In this document: positions 46,139 through 58,221 of the stretch, piece after piece | Layout: every line of letters begins with the position of its first letter | How positions within the stretch are numbered: position 1 is the first letter of the stretch | From: Liolophura sinensis | Lineage: Eukaryota > Mollusca > Polyplacophora > Chitonida > Chitonidae | NCBI RefSeq assembly: GCF_032854445.1 | Contig: NC_088295.1 | Coordinates: 75,294,028 to 75,358,027 of the forward strand | Length of the DNA stretch: 64,000 nt | Reading direction: 5' to 3' | Made by a program: the position numbers and the translations under genes | Notes under the pieces: generated by a model | The model's database searches: none | The model's input: only the letters and a program-made list of their open reading frames with translations | What the model was told of the DNA's origin: nothing

Positions 46139-46306
46139 TTAAGTGATCATGATCATCGGTCTGCCAAGGTCCAGGTACAATGGCCGGAGAATCGCGTCAC
46201 GGTACGAAGGTGCATGGTCTTCGTATTGTACCCTGACCATGAACTGGTCATCAACGTATCCTCCGGCTAGAATGGGTGTAGGATTGATGGCTAGGATCGG
46301 GCTCTT
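46139..46306 (-). CDS. Unknown gene, last coding exon
   Basis: Encodes SPILAINPTPILAGGYVDDQ and RVQYEDHAPSYRDAILRPLY, ending in TAA at 46141-46139. Acceptor atctacag. It contains internal GT sites (for example AGG|gtacaa) that could splice on to TRPM exon 1. Confidence 0.75.
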   Translation of the reverse strand, partial: KSPILAINPTPILAGGYVDDQFMVRVQYEDHAPSYRDAILRPLYLDLGRPMIMIT

Positions 46307-49300
46307 CTGTAGATGCATGGTATGTAAGTATAAAAATTATTCATTGCTTCAGGTAACGTTCCTGCTCCATACTTACATCAGCCACCCCGGGGACATGGAT
46401 GTCCTCAAAATTAACATTGTCCACCTCATCCGCAGCAGGGTTGGAACGAGTCTGCCCTAGGGCCTTATGGCTCATGGGTATAGACTGATAGCCCTCGGGG
46501 TGCATCTCATCAGAGACGGGCAACACCTGGGTCATACTGGAAACAAACAAGGCCGTTTGGGCTAAATTTCAGAATACATAATTAATACATTCACCAAAAA
46601 TAAAACACACTGCATCTATGCAACAAGTAGTTATTATGATTCACATTACATCTACAATTAGAAACAATTTTTTTAAAAATATATACAATGTATAGAAAAA
46701 ATTTATAGGTGTATGGTAGCCTGAGGTATCTAAAATCTGTACAGAGAAGTTTAGAATACATGTGTATATGCTACACAGTATATCTACATCAAATGGTCCA
46801 ATTTCCCCTCAACATGAAGTAAATAGTCAGGCTGTGCTTATGGGGTTTGTTTACATGTTGAGGGCCTGGCCCATGAAACAGTTTCTGTACTAGCTATATA
46901 CAACAAGCATGCCAAGTAGGATAACATAATAACCCCATGGTGAGAGCAGTCCACATGCACAAACATGACACACTGAACAAATGTGGGGCAGGTCAATTAG
47001 CACCCACTGCTCACACACAGGGATATAGCCACAGCATTATCACTTTTTGTGATAATGCTGTTTTGTTGTCAAACAAACTTTAGTTTTAGGGTCAAAGATA
47101 ACGGATAATTAAAGGCTTTGTTATGTGATACATGTGACTTTTCAATCCAGACCATTGCTTTAGAACACGACAATCATTTTATTTCACTGAGTTCAATTTT
47201 AAATACAGCGCTGTTACAGAAATTAATTAAGTTATAAGAAGCTGCGTAAGTTCATAAACAAAAAAATCATAATGTCCAAATGCAGGCTAATAACCCAATT
47301 CCACCATGATGCAAGGCATTTAGGAATCTAAGATCAGTTTTACTAAACACACATATGTACACATGCAGAAATTCAGTCACTCATGATCAAAAAATCGCTC
47401 TGATGAATATTACATGTAAAGATACACGCATTGATCTCTCGTGTCGCTTTTCAGCTTAATACTAAATAAAGCATCATAGATTTTCATCTAATTAACGAAT
47501 CAAGTCCTGGGCCATACCGGTGAAAGGCAATGAAATGATCTCTGATTTTTTTTTTTTTTTTTTACATAAAACCTCATTAATACTTATTAATGCCACCCAG
47601 GCCATGAGGCAGGGGAGGTCACAGGGGGAGACTCTTTAGGACTTGTCAGAGGGTGGGACTGAACCAACACCTCTCGTTACTTAGGGATTGAAAGCAAACA
47701 AATATCATTTCAAAGTCTACCTCATATGAATGCACTTTCAGCATTGCCGTTCCTTGTAACACATTTGAGGCTTGATTCAATTAAAAAGGCGTATTCCATA
47801 TATACAGGTAAACGAGTATAAATTGTCACTACAATTCAACGTCACTCGTGTCATGGTTGAACTGACAAGGTATAAAGTATCAAATCAATTGAAGTAAGGT
47901 TTGTTTGGTCACAGCTACTAATAGTAGCATCGGTGAAAAGCGGTTAACAAAATTAAAGTCTTGTCAGCTGTGGGATAATATCCTTTCATAGCTGCAAAAA
48001 CAAAACATTAACCCTTTTATAGATAATTAACTTTGTAACCTACCATGTAGGGCTACATGATCAAGGTTGACAGCAACACATATATTTAGCACATATATTT
48101 ATGTTTGGATCACACAGACATGCTGACAAACATATAACAGCTTGAGTAGGAATGTTCACCTAATTACACACGAATGTACAATCATGAGACACTACGCAAG
48201 ACCCAAACATGTAATGCTTAATGGGCAATCTCCATGTCATTGAAACAACACATGCTGGCACGCATAATACGCTTACAAAGTTACAAGAATGAAGGTACAG
48301 GTCACAGCTAGTCCTTCCTACACCTACATGTATGGATAAATAGGGAGGCCTATGCGTGCAGCCAGCATGATCAAGGTGACAATCAGAGTGAGCCACAGTC
48401 GGCATATTTGTCGCTGAGTATGTCCACTTAGGCATGCAAGTTAGCTAAATTTAGACATAAAACTAGCTCTCTCTCTCTCTCTCTTTCCACCCAGTTAGCA
48501 ATTAACAGTCAGGTAAGGAAAATGGCTACAGCTATTTGCATGTACAGTGCATATAGCTTTTCATCTAAAATAAACTGTGGCCTTATAAATAGTTCACAAT
48601 AAGCATTAGCATATGATTTGCTGTACATGGGAAGGTCTGCAAGTAACATGTTGATGGTTGTGGGTTTCCCCAGGGCTCTGCAGTTTCCTCGCACCATAAT
48701 GCTGGGCGCCATTGTATAAGTGAAGTATTCTTGAGTACAGCGTAAAACACCGATCAAATGCCTATAAATAAATACACATAAAATATATCAAGAATATAGT
48801 CTTTAACTTTTAGAAATGATGTACCAATATGGTTACATAAAAGTTAGACGGTATATAACAATTACCAGTATGAATATTATGTGTCTTGCTGTACCTGAAT
48901 AAGTGTTCTTTACAGGCAATAAGTCACAAAAAACAACAAAAAAAAAACTATCAACATAGAGTACTTATGGTGTTACTCTATTTCTTCAACCTTTTTAGCA
49001 AGATTAAAGGTAAATTCAAATGAAGGCAACAAAAAACTATTTTCTGTTTTAGACAAGCTGACACTAACAATCCAAAAACGAAAAGAAAAAAAAAAGGGAA
49101 ATCCACCCTATTTTCTTATTAGACTAGACTGGAAAGTCTTGAAAAACAGGAAAATTATCAGAACAGACCACACCATAAGTCCCATGAATTACATGTAGGT
49201 GATTGTTTTTAGTTTGTCTTTATACTCTACTTCAACACTGAAAAAGGATTAATCCTGCTTGTAAAACATTCATTTTAATTGGCGTGGCCTTACACACTTA

Positions 49301-52300
49301 TTCCTTAATTTATTCATTATGACTATGAATAATTTATCTTTATGTGGGTTTGGCAACATCAGGGCTTCCAAGACTGTCTAGACTGTCTATTTTTTAGTCT
49401 AGGCAGAGAAATTGCCCTAAAAATATGCTTAAAACATATCTGTACACACACTAAACATAACTGATTAAATTCATGGTTTTAATAGACTATTAAGAGATTC
49501 TGGGGTTGATTGCATCAAGCCATTTTTCTGACATAAAAGTTAAACTTTTGAACCTCATCATAATACTTAGTTTTTGGTACTGTGAGTTGATATTTAAGTA
49601 GATTTATCTCAAGATAACACCGATGACGAGGTCAAAATTTTGATTTTTAGAGCTCAACTGAAATAAACTTGAAAATCATATATATATTTTAAATGTTGGC
49701 TTTAGTCAGAAACGGCTTGTGGAATAGGTAAGCCCCAGATTTAGCTTAAAGCCAATCAAGTCTTCAGTTTTGTACATAGGCTGGCCTAAAAGAAATTGTA
49801 ATTAACAACATAAATATGAACTAAATCTGCTACTGTGACTCTGCACTTTTTGACAGCTGCACGGGTTGCTGAGTTTGGCTAAAATTTTAAGTATAAAATA
49901 TGACTTAATACCAGTATTAGCTGTTACTCTTTCGAACAAGCATGCCCAGGTCTCATGTTTGGAGGCAGGGATGGGTGCGGGAGGCTCACAAGTACTATAG
50001 CGTGGTGTGCCAATATGTACCGGTATCTTTTGATACATATATACGCCAGTACATTTTGAATCAATCCTGACATACTCTTTCTGGATAGATTGACTCCTAT
50101 ACAACAATTATACATAACCAGGGCCCATTCAACATGCCTAAAATCGTGAAACCGTAACAAGCCATGTAGTTCGCAGGAATTAAATTGATCATGTACACAG
50201 AAAAGAGGATGTGAAGATAGGAAGGAAAACTGAGGTTTCTGATAATGCCGCACTAGACGCAGGAATACAGGAAAATATACGTACACCGAAAACACACCCA
50301 CTGAGGATCTGTCAAATTCAGTGACAGACAGGGAATGACAAGACAGACCACCAATTACATGGAGAAACTCTATGTTTCTAGGTTCATTTACTTGTGATCA
50401 TTTGGTTGCACAGCACCTCGCTGTCTAGATACAAGTGCCGGGTCCATTTTGACTTCCTTCAGCTGAATGATATCTTCCATCAATATTCCAAACGGCATTG
50501 GGCGAGAGACTCGTAGACCTGCAGCCCTGGCATCCTTCCACAGCCTGCGTCAGCACATCAATGAGACATTACATGTATATACACGGAATAATCTCCTCCC
50601 ATCAAGACTATCACTGCTTGGTTAAACTGCTACAATCTGCGGAATGACACAGGCAGAATCTGACAGACCATGCATACACTTAAAGCATGAAACCATGTGA
50701 TCAATAACTGCAGCCAGCTGAGTAAGTAGACCAGTCACAGTAGTACTAGTAGCATAAGGGGCGCTAAAAAGGTGTGGCAATTCTTGTGCCTATGCAATAG
50801 AACTGCCAGCTAATTAAGGTGCCATCGACTAAATAATTAACATGTTTGTCATTAATGCTTTGTACTAATTTCAGTCCATCCTATAGGCTCTTCATAGGTA
50901 GACTTAACACTATTTACACTTTGGATTCAGCGTCACAAAGCTGTGACATCAGGTATACGTGTGATCGAAAACTGAAGTGTAACATCAATGTGCAAATAAA
51001 CACAATTCAACTGTTGAAAGAAAGAATCTTAATTCCTGCCCAAAGTTGTGCACATCTTAGCTTTACGATAACGTTTTATGAGTAAACTGGTCATGTAATA
51101 CTCTGGCAGTTCAAGCGATTAATGGTTAATCCAACCTGAGTTGCCACTGTGCCTGAAAAGGTAACTATATTACCATGCATGGTTATCTGTTTTTTTTTTC
51201 TAGTGAATCCTAAAAACAGTTTTAGATAAAGTCTATAATAAAAATCATACCTGATACATTGGCGGATCTAGAAGTGGTGGGTGGGGGAGGTTTTATGGTC
51301 TTATTGGACAGGTTTGTATTTGTTTTTTCACTTTGGAATTCTTAAAGGGCTGGAATTAATTAGCCTTGAAATAGAACAAATTCATGAAAACAAGCTAAGT
51401 TAAAGTAATATCCAAAAAGATGAAGAAATATACCATACCCCATTTCCTGATAGACAGATTTTCTGATAAAGACAATCTCACTTAATTTTCAGTGTAAATT
51501 TAGAACAAATTTCATACTAGAGAAAAACATCACTCCAACTTTCAAATTATACATCATTTCTTCAGAAAAGTATACTTTCTGAGCCTCACAAACGGAGCCA
51601 GGATCAACGAATGAATGAAATGTAAATTTAAAAGGCTGAAATATGTTATGTGTGTGTTTTGTTACCAGGAAAGTATTTTTTTCATTTCTTGAACTTCTGA
51701 TTGGCCTGATAGTCCAGAATGATATCACAATGACTTTCAGAGAAAACTACATTATAGAAAAAACATGTGACAAAATGAAGACATATCCTGAGGTAAAAAT
51801 TGAAACATTTTATGCACTGGTAGTTTACATGCTGTTCACTACATCTCTTGTTAGAAAACACTAGGTAAAATGTATAAGAACTCACAATGGTTCCATTAAA
51901 TATTTTCCAAAGAAAAACTGGGGGATTCTTGGAAGTCAAGATTTGACATTGTTTATTTTTAAACCTTGCAACTACACAAGGTCACAATCTGGGTGCCCAA
52001 AATCAACTAAAACATTGCTATCTTTAGCGTACAAGGTCTAATTCATTAGACTAACGGCTAGATCTGTCGTGTCAGTGCGGTAGTAACGTACATGCGTACC
52101 GACTATATGATAGTACACAACAACCACAGACTCTGACAAATACATTTTAATATATATTATTGTTAACTGAAAAAATTCAACAAACAAATTCATTACACAG
52201 ATATCTTTACACAGCTCTGAGGGGTGGGGAGGCTCAAAGAAAAAAAAAAAAAGAATATGAAAGAGCAACTTTAAGAGCAATTTGTGCACGTTTTGGAAAC

Positions 52301-53789
52301 AAAACTACATTGGTTGGTCTGGCCACTTTCAGGGCTTCACAAAAAGTATAATTTTATCAGACAACACAGAATGCCTTCAGAATATGCTTGAATAAACACC
52401 TTGTATACATGCGAAAAGGTTGAAGAATTGCAGTATTATGGCTTAAATAAGAAATTTCAAAAGTCTGCTCACCAATTACAATCCACAGAAATATATAGGG
52501 CTGTACCTCGAGAGTTCACAACAGTTATTGTCTGGTCAAATTGTTGATTAAAATACTCGTATATTACATCAGAGTGTTCATATATAGCAGTGAATCTCCA
52601 TGACTACCCCAAGCTCAGCTCAGAGTCTCCATCCAACAACTGGATTTCAACATTGTTCAACACAATGTGGCTTGAAAATAAAACATTCACCAGTACATGT
52701 TGCCTTCTGCCCCTGAACTGGCTAAAATAGTTGGTGAAGGGTGTCAATAAAAAGGTCAGACCAGCTTGACCCACAAAACCAGGTATTAAATGCACATATG
52801 ACCTGCTACTGTGGAAAATGAGCCAACCCACACCTGTACTTGAGAAGTCAGTGGTGAAAATGGACTGGTCCAGCAGAGGTACAACCCCCTGGAAAAGCAT
52901 GTTATTGTATCACAGGAGCTCACTTGTATGCCAAGATTGCATAATGACATGCTACAAAATTAACACAAGCCAATATATGAAAATTTACTACAAGCAACCT
53001 GCCCTTTGTGTGCAAATAAACTCAGCAACTGCATATCATAAACAACCAGGCCAAATCTTAATTCCATATCAAATCTTCCAAAAATGTTTAAATGGTATAG
53101 ATGTAGTAATTATAATGCATGTAACTTCAGGCTAATGTTTCTACAAATCAACTATTCATGTTTTTCACCACCAGAGATGTCATTCATAATTATCTTTTTA
53201 CATGCATGTATTAAAATATAGGAAAAAATGTTTGATTTTGTCATGATTGACTGATGATCACTTCTACAGGCAATCTCTAAAGAATTTAACATACACAATA
53301 ACAGAAGTTCAACCTCGCTTACCAGTAATTTGTTTAAATTTTTCATTATGATCATTTAGTGATATTATATACCTCCAACATTATACTTTTGTTTTTAAGA
53401 CAACCCTCTCGGGACTGAAATTTGCTTTGTTTTTTCTTTTACATTTTGATTCTCAAATTCTCTGATTGTTCCTTGCAGTTTATGATAAAAACCAAATTCA
53501 AATTGCAAATACCTCAAATTTGCCAAAAACTATAACCAAGGCAGTTGATTACTTCACTCACAGAATTACCTGCTGGTAACACACATGCCTCTGGTACACA
53601 TTTACTGCCTTCTGCAACCATTTGTCTATAAACTCTACACAACTACTTGTGCAGACCTCTGCCCATGTAAGCAGTGTGGATCTTACATACATGTTAACAA
53701 AATCTGCTTTAATCTCCCCACTGGTGATTTAAAACATTTAAACACACACTGAACACACTTATCGATACATACCTAGTGTGAAGAGTCAT
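46139..53789 (-). CDS. Unrecognised 282-aa protein, seven coding exons
   Basis: Exons in gene order: 53789-53773 (coding part of a 22-nt exon), 53720-53570, 52888-52803, 52721-52608, 50544-50392, 46536-46377, 46306-46139. All junctions are GT/AG, phases match throughout, and the total is 849 nt (282 aa plus TAA). The protein starts MTLHTSGEIKADF. A helical, Cys-containing N-terminal part (FIDKWLQKAVNVYQRHVCYQ) is followed by a segment with alternating hydrophobic residues that looks beta-rich (HVLVNVLFSSHIVLNNVEIQ), then conserved-looking RPMPFGILMEDII and a C-terminus with GGYVDDQFMVRVQYEDH. I see no signal peptide and no membrane helix. I do not recognise the family and assign no function. 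Weak points are the start codon in a microexon and the gtcatatg and gtagtcat donors. The stop is 346 bp upstream of the TRPM start on the same strand. Confidence 0.65.
46377..46536 (-). CDS. Unknown gene, coding exon 6
   Basis: Encodes MTQVLPVSDEMHPEGYQSIP, then an acidic stretch DEVDNVNFEDIHVPGVAD. Acceptor tgtttccag, strong donor gtaagtatgg. Phase 2 in, phase 0 out. Confidence 0.75.
46537..50391 (-). other. 3.9-kb intron of the unknown gene
   Basis: No exon seen. Holds a T-run near 47549, a (CT)n run at 48467-48484 and one SINE family 1 copy. Confidence 0.55.
48620..48780 (+). mobile_element. SINE family 1, 5'-truncated copy
   Basis: ATGGGAAGGTCTGCAAGTAA through CGCACCATAATGCTGG to GCGTAAAACACCGATCAAAT, with an A/T-rich tail. 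Confidence 0.8.
50392..50544 (-). CDS. Unknown gene, coding exon 5
   Basis: Encodes LWKDARAAGLRVSRPMPFG and ILMEDIIQLKEVKMDPAL. Acceptor gacgcag, donor gtaaatg. Phase 2 in and out. Confidence 0.7.
52608..52721 (-). CDS. Unknown gene, coding exon 4
   Basis: Encodes HVLVNVLFSSHIVLNNVEIQ then LLDGDSELSLG, with a strand-like alternation of hydrophobic residues. Acceptor ctattttag, donor gtagtcat. Phase 2 in and out. Confidence 0.6.
52803..52888 (-). CDS. Unknown gene, coding exon 3
   Basis: Encodes GVVPLLDQSIFTTDFSS and GVGWLIFHSS. Strong acceptor (tgcttttccag), weak donor gtcatatg. Phase 0 in, phase 2 out. Confidence 0.55.
53570..53720 (-). CDS. Unknown gene, coding exon 2
   Basis: Open across 50 codons, encoding VRSTLLTWAEVCTSSCVEFI and WLQKAVNVYQRHVCYQQ. 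Acceptor caccag, donor gtaattct. Phase 2 in, phase 0 out. Confidence 0.6.
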
Positions 53790-53794
53790 CAAGG
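53773..53794 (-). CDS. Unknown gene, first coding microexon (22 nt)
   Basis: The acceptor has a good pyrimidine tract (acattttcctag) and the donor is gtatgtat. The proposed ATG is at 53789-53787. Its last two bases complete a codon with the next exon. If the upstream leader exon joins here, its frame contains a stop, which supports this ATG. Confidence 0.5.
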
Positions 53795-54317
53795 CTAGGA
53801 AAATGTAAATTCATTTCTTAATTTTCTTATTGTCATTTTAGATTCTTAGCCATTATGGTGTAGTTCTGGCAGGATCTCAGATAACTCCTGCAGAATGCTT
53901 GCTAGATAAAATAAATGTGTGCCCAAGAACATAAAGTTCTCTAGTCTGAGTGCACTGACTAAGAGGATGAGTAAATGTCAGTGAGCAGATTTCAGTGCTG
54001 GTCAGTTGCATCTTGTCCATGTCCCTCTCTCCTTTCTATCGCCTAATAGAGTTTTGTACTGATTATCCCCACCCCCCAAAATGTATCAATTCTCGGGAGG
54101 AACTATTTAAGGTAACTGCCACGTGGTACCGCCTGTCACTTTAAGATGGCTTCCATATCAATAAACAGGTGAATACACTTTTATGACTGTGCCCATCATC
54201 AGAGGGTGACGATTCACATGTTCATCTGACCAGTTCAAATGATGAGATTAATCTTTCAAATGTCACAGATAACTGAAGGCCGCATTTCTCAGGACTAAGA
54301 AACAATACTTAATTTTT

Positions 54318-54546
54318 TTGATTGGAATTTTATGCCGTACTCAAGAATATTTCACTTATACGGCAGCATTTTGGTGGGAGGAAACAGGGCAGAGACCGGG
54401 GGAAACCCAGGATCATCCGCAGGTTGCTGGCAGGTTTCCCCCAGGCTCTGCCCGGTTTCCTCCCACCATAATGCTGGCCCCCGTCGTATAAGTGAAATAT
54501 TCTTACGGCGTAAAACACCAATCAAATAAATAAATAAATAAATAAA
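54318..54546. mobile_element. Two SINE family 1 fragments joined as an inverted pair
   Basis: Left arm 54318-54430 is minus-oriented (TACTCAAGAATATTTCACTT ... GGGGGAAACCCAGGATC). Right arm 54431-54546 is plus-oriented (TTTCCCCCAGGCTCTGCCCG ... CACCAATCAAATAAATAAA). The arms meet in the central domain with almost no spacer, giving a hairpin with arms of about 100 bp. Confidence 0.85.
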
Positions 54547-55732
54547 CAATTACAAAATTGTGTGTAGTGATGAGAAGAAGACGTTTTACAATGTACATTT
54601 GTTCACCAACACAAATGTGAATAGCTGAGCCTCTTACTAGAGGTTGAGCAGCCATGATTATGGTGTATCCAAACATTTCCCAACCTACTGTTCATGCATT
54701 GATCTCGGAACAAAAGTTCCACTGAGTCATACTGAATCTATATATGTATGCTGTATGTGAACATGCAGGCTCCACTACAGCAGAGCCCTAATCAAAGTTA
54801 TTTTTAATACCAGTTAAGTACAACTAAGAGGACATTAACTATTACTCAGATAGTAAATACAATGAATATACTATGCTGACACAACTCCTAATTCTACAAG
54901 AGTAAAACTGATGGAGAAAAATCAGTTGTACGTAATTCATAATTGTTTTACGACCCATCAGAACCTTACAAGAAATGTTGTCAAATACAAGTATCTGATA
55001 TTTAAACCTCCTGACTAATAAGTTATGGTCAACCCAGCAGGTGTCATACTCAAACAATTAACACCCTGCTGTTAAAGGTATAGCAGTCTGTGTAAAACTG
55101 AAATGGAGGTCATCCAAACAGTTATACAGCTTGAAGCAGGTAGGTAGGCATACAGGTTCCTGGCCTAATATTGCTACTTGTTTAAATGTGGGCATGGTAT
55201 ACTTGATGGTATATGTTAGAATTATTGCTCATGTCTACCAAGTATGTGCTATCAATTTTCCCAAAAAATGTTTTTTTATATACACATGTATACATGCACA
55301 TGTAACTCTGTCCTTTGCTGTACTCAGAGTCATAAACAGTTTAAATCCATCCTTATACATTCCCAGTGTTGACACTTAATTTGCACAGCCTGCAGTTCAA
55401 TGATTGTCCATTTCACTTATGTGTATTTCTTTGGTAGGTATAGGTTCATTCACTTTACATCATTAACTTACAATACAGTACTACAGGTACCGAAATTCAA
55501 TATGCATGGTTCAGTATAAACTATATATTTGTGCTCCCATATATCTAATACAGCTGCCTTTGAAATAATACTTCAATTTCCTTTCTGTACTGATAGATTC
55601 AAGGCATCCGAGTTGGTGAAAACATGTAAGCCCCTATGTCGATCTTTGTACAACACACGTGCAAGGATAGAACATTCAAATCAACATCAGAAAATAACAT
55701 TCACACGTCACAACATTTCTAGCTAAAATTAC

Positions 55733-55900
55733 CTTCTCCAGTTTAGTTCAGCAACAAGTGAAATGAAGTGTAGCCGTCACCGAAATAATACTCCGCATCC
55801 ATGCTTTCTTTCGTCAATAATTCCATGCATGCGGGGGCAAGCATATGCTACATACATAGGTCGCTAACCAACACTACCACAACAACTTTCACGACCGCCA
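55733..55900 (-). other. Possible 5' leader exon with a short upstream ORF (unknown gene)
   Basis: On the minus strand the segment ends GGAGAAG|gtaatttt, a good donor. It carries an ORF of about 27 codons (MELLTKESMDAEYYFGDGY then 8 more residues) that stops 5 codons before the donor, and it ends in the phase needed by the 22-nt exon at 53773. The 5' end is not defined, and no intermediate exon was found between 53.8 and 55.7 kb. Confidence 0.35.
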
Positions 55901-57345
55901 TTATTATTATTAGCACACATCGTGGACTATACTTCCAAAAGTTGTAAATATTACAGACCTATCACATTTATATTTAGAAACACTCCCATCGACATAATTT
56001 GAAGACATCTCTTCTGGACAAAATGCCCTTTTGGGGCCAATAATTTGCGGGACTGTCCATTTACACACTGTGCGCACCTGCCAATACCATGCCTTGGCTT
56101 GTGTCACCTATCTTCCCACGTGATCAAGCCATTAACCTCGTTCTCGTTGTATCCATGACAACAGCAACAGTAACACATGAAAGCTGATCACAACATTGCA
56201 GAACATGAACATTGGCCCTGATGCACCATTAAAGTCTGCATCCGAAAAGTCCATCGACATCTTGTTCACTAATACAACAGATAGAATAAGTACAGGTTTG
56301 GGATTCTGAAGGACGTACTGCGTGAGACTTAATAGGCCTAACCTATAACAAAAATATCACTTCTGAAGTGCAGGAAGCAATTTCAAAGGGGGAGGGGGGT
56401 CCTAGCGAAAAAGGCGAGGGTCCAGGGGTCGCCAAGGCCCCGGAATCTCTGAAGGAGCTATATCGCCTTTGAGACGATTTGTCGTATCTTAGATATGCCA
56501 ATTGAGGTGTTATTGACTATTTAAGCCTGTCTGTAAAAATTGAAATAGACGTTAAGCTCAATTGTTAATTTAACCACGGGTCAACAAAGAAGATTATTTT
56601 ATCCAGAACTCAACATTAAATTTACGCATGTCGGAGAAAGGTTTGTGTAGATTGACTAATACAAGCATTTAACTCGTATGGAGGAGAATCGGTGGAAAGA
56701 AACATCCGTGTTTTTACTGGGCCTTGGTGGTAAACTTGCCGGCCTATTCGCGATGGCTTGCTTTGGTTTGAAAGCAATGGCATTCATATGTATACGTACA
56801 CTTTTTGATCAGGCCTTTGGCTCAGAAAAAAGGCGTGCGTCTGATTTCGGGGCACTGTCAGTAATGCGCCAAAGTCAGTGGTTACAACGGTTACTTATCT
56901 TTCCTTTCCTGATGAATCTTGCAACCCTTCCTCAGTGAAATGATCTTGGAATGACGACAAACCATAATGAAATACATAACTCAACATCGATGAGTTAATA
57001 TAGGCCTATTGTACAAATATATTAATTATTCTGCTTTTTGGGCTGAATAGAACTGCAACGTCATGGCGTTGAAACAGTCGCCAAATTAGAAAAAAGATTG
57101 TGCTTGGAGACAAATGAGTCCACTTTTTTTTTGTCAAATTACACTGTAGATGATTTGCTCTTCCATGAGAGAATTGTATATATTAATATATGCTACTTCT
57201 GTAGGGCCTATGTTCACCGGGAAAATTGCATTTTTTCTTGTTTAGTTTCTCGAGAAAATATATTTGCAATAGTGTGATGTTTTATTCGGCGAGGGCGCCT
57301 GTTCGTGTTACAAGTAGGCTATATATAATTTCCGGAACATGAAAA

Positions 57346-57410
57346 GTGAGGGGGGGGGGGGTATATCCCCCCCACACACACTTTTGCCCCCCCCCCCCCC
57401 CCCCCGGCTT
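57346..57410. repeat. G-run/C-run inverted repeat and poly-C tract
   Basis: A G run of 11 or more, then TATATCCCCCCCAC, then a longer C run. This can form a G:C hairpin or, in single strands, a G-quadruplex or i-motif. Confidence 0.7.
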
Positions 57411-58143
57411 CCTACGCCCCTGCTCTATTTACGCATTCTAACAATTATCATTATGTATGCTAGTTATATCCACAATGTGCAGTTTATACAATTCACATAA
57501 ACTTTTGTGTCTGCTCCTGTGTTTGTTTTTTTTTGTTTTTTTAATATCTAAATATATTACGCCTAAGCCAATATGAGTGTAAAATGATACCGGGTATGCA
57601 ATTTTGCATATGTTTGTTATCTATATATATATATAACACATCAGAAATGATGTTCAGTTTTCTTATTTTTGTTTAAATACGTAATGACGTGATTATGCAG
57701 CGTAAAATCTATCCTAGACGCTCTATATATTAAGTATATTTCTAAATAGATTGCAGGTGATTATTTATTAAGTACGCGTTTCGTATGACGGCACTTTTGG
57801 GTGATATCTGTGAAAAACCTTAATTAGTCAAATGAAACAAATTAATGATCGACGGATAGGCATTCTTAGTTAATCGACAGCAGACACAACTTTCAGCCTG
57901 GCACTTGAACAAAAGATGTAATGTACCTGTATGTCGAAAGATACATGGCCGTACCGTTAATACTGTATGCATGGAATTGTTACCACCTCAGCAAATGGGG
58001 CCTTCTGATCGATGAAGTGAAAAAAATAAGTACTTGTTATGTTTTGTAACATGAAAATAAATGAAGTCTGTCACACGTTCAAGACAGAATTTCAGTACAA
58101 GGGGGATAACTAACACCGACATGTGCATAATTTTAGAAACAAA

Positions 58144-58221
58144 ATGGCAGGCAGACAGCAGGTAGACATCTCTCAACTGCAAATTCCTCAGCTGAATCAG
58201 CTGACCCAACAACTTGACCAG
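58144..58221 (+). CDS. PFDN5: PFDN5 exon 1
   Basis: Encodes 26 residues from the start codon ([19 protein letters not shown] and on). Donor CAG|gttagt. Phase 0. Confidence 0.93.

Larger units (their letters stand above)
53795..58143. other. Divergent intergenic region between the unknown gene and PFDN5
   Basis: Contains the SINE pair, the possible leader exon, a GC-rich repeat-like segment (56385-56460) and an 86-codon ORF at 56678-56938 (+) with a hydrophobic middle that I cannot assign. Promoters of both genes presumably lie here; no TATA-type signal is convincing. Confidence 0.5.

Noticed and set aside
49802-50301. Overlapping minus-strand ORFs of 101 and 125 codons
   Set aside because: They fall in an intron of the unknown gene, overlap one another in different frames, and show no motif or splice sites.
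56678-56938. 86-codon plus-strand ORF with a hydrophobic middle
   Set aside because: No family match, no supporting exon or promoter, and length within chance expectation for this composition; kept only as a note in the intergenic entry.
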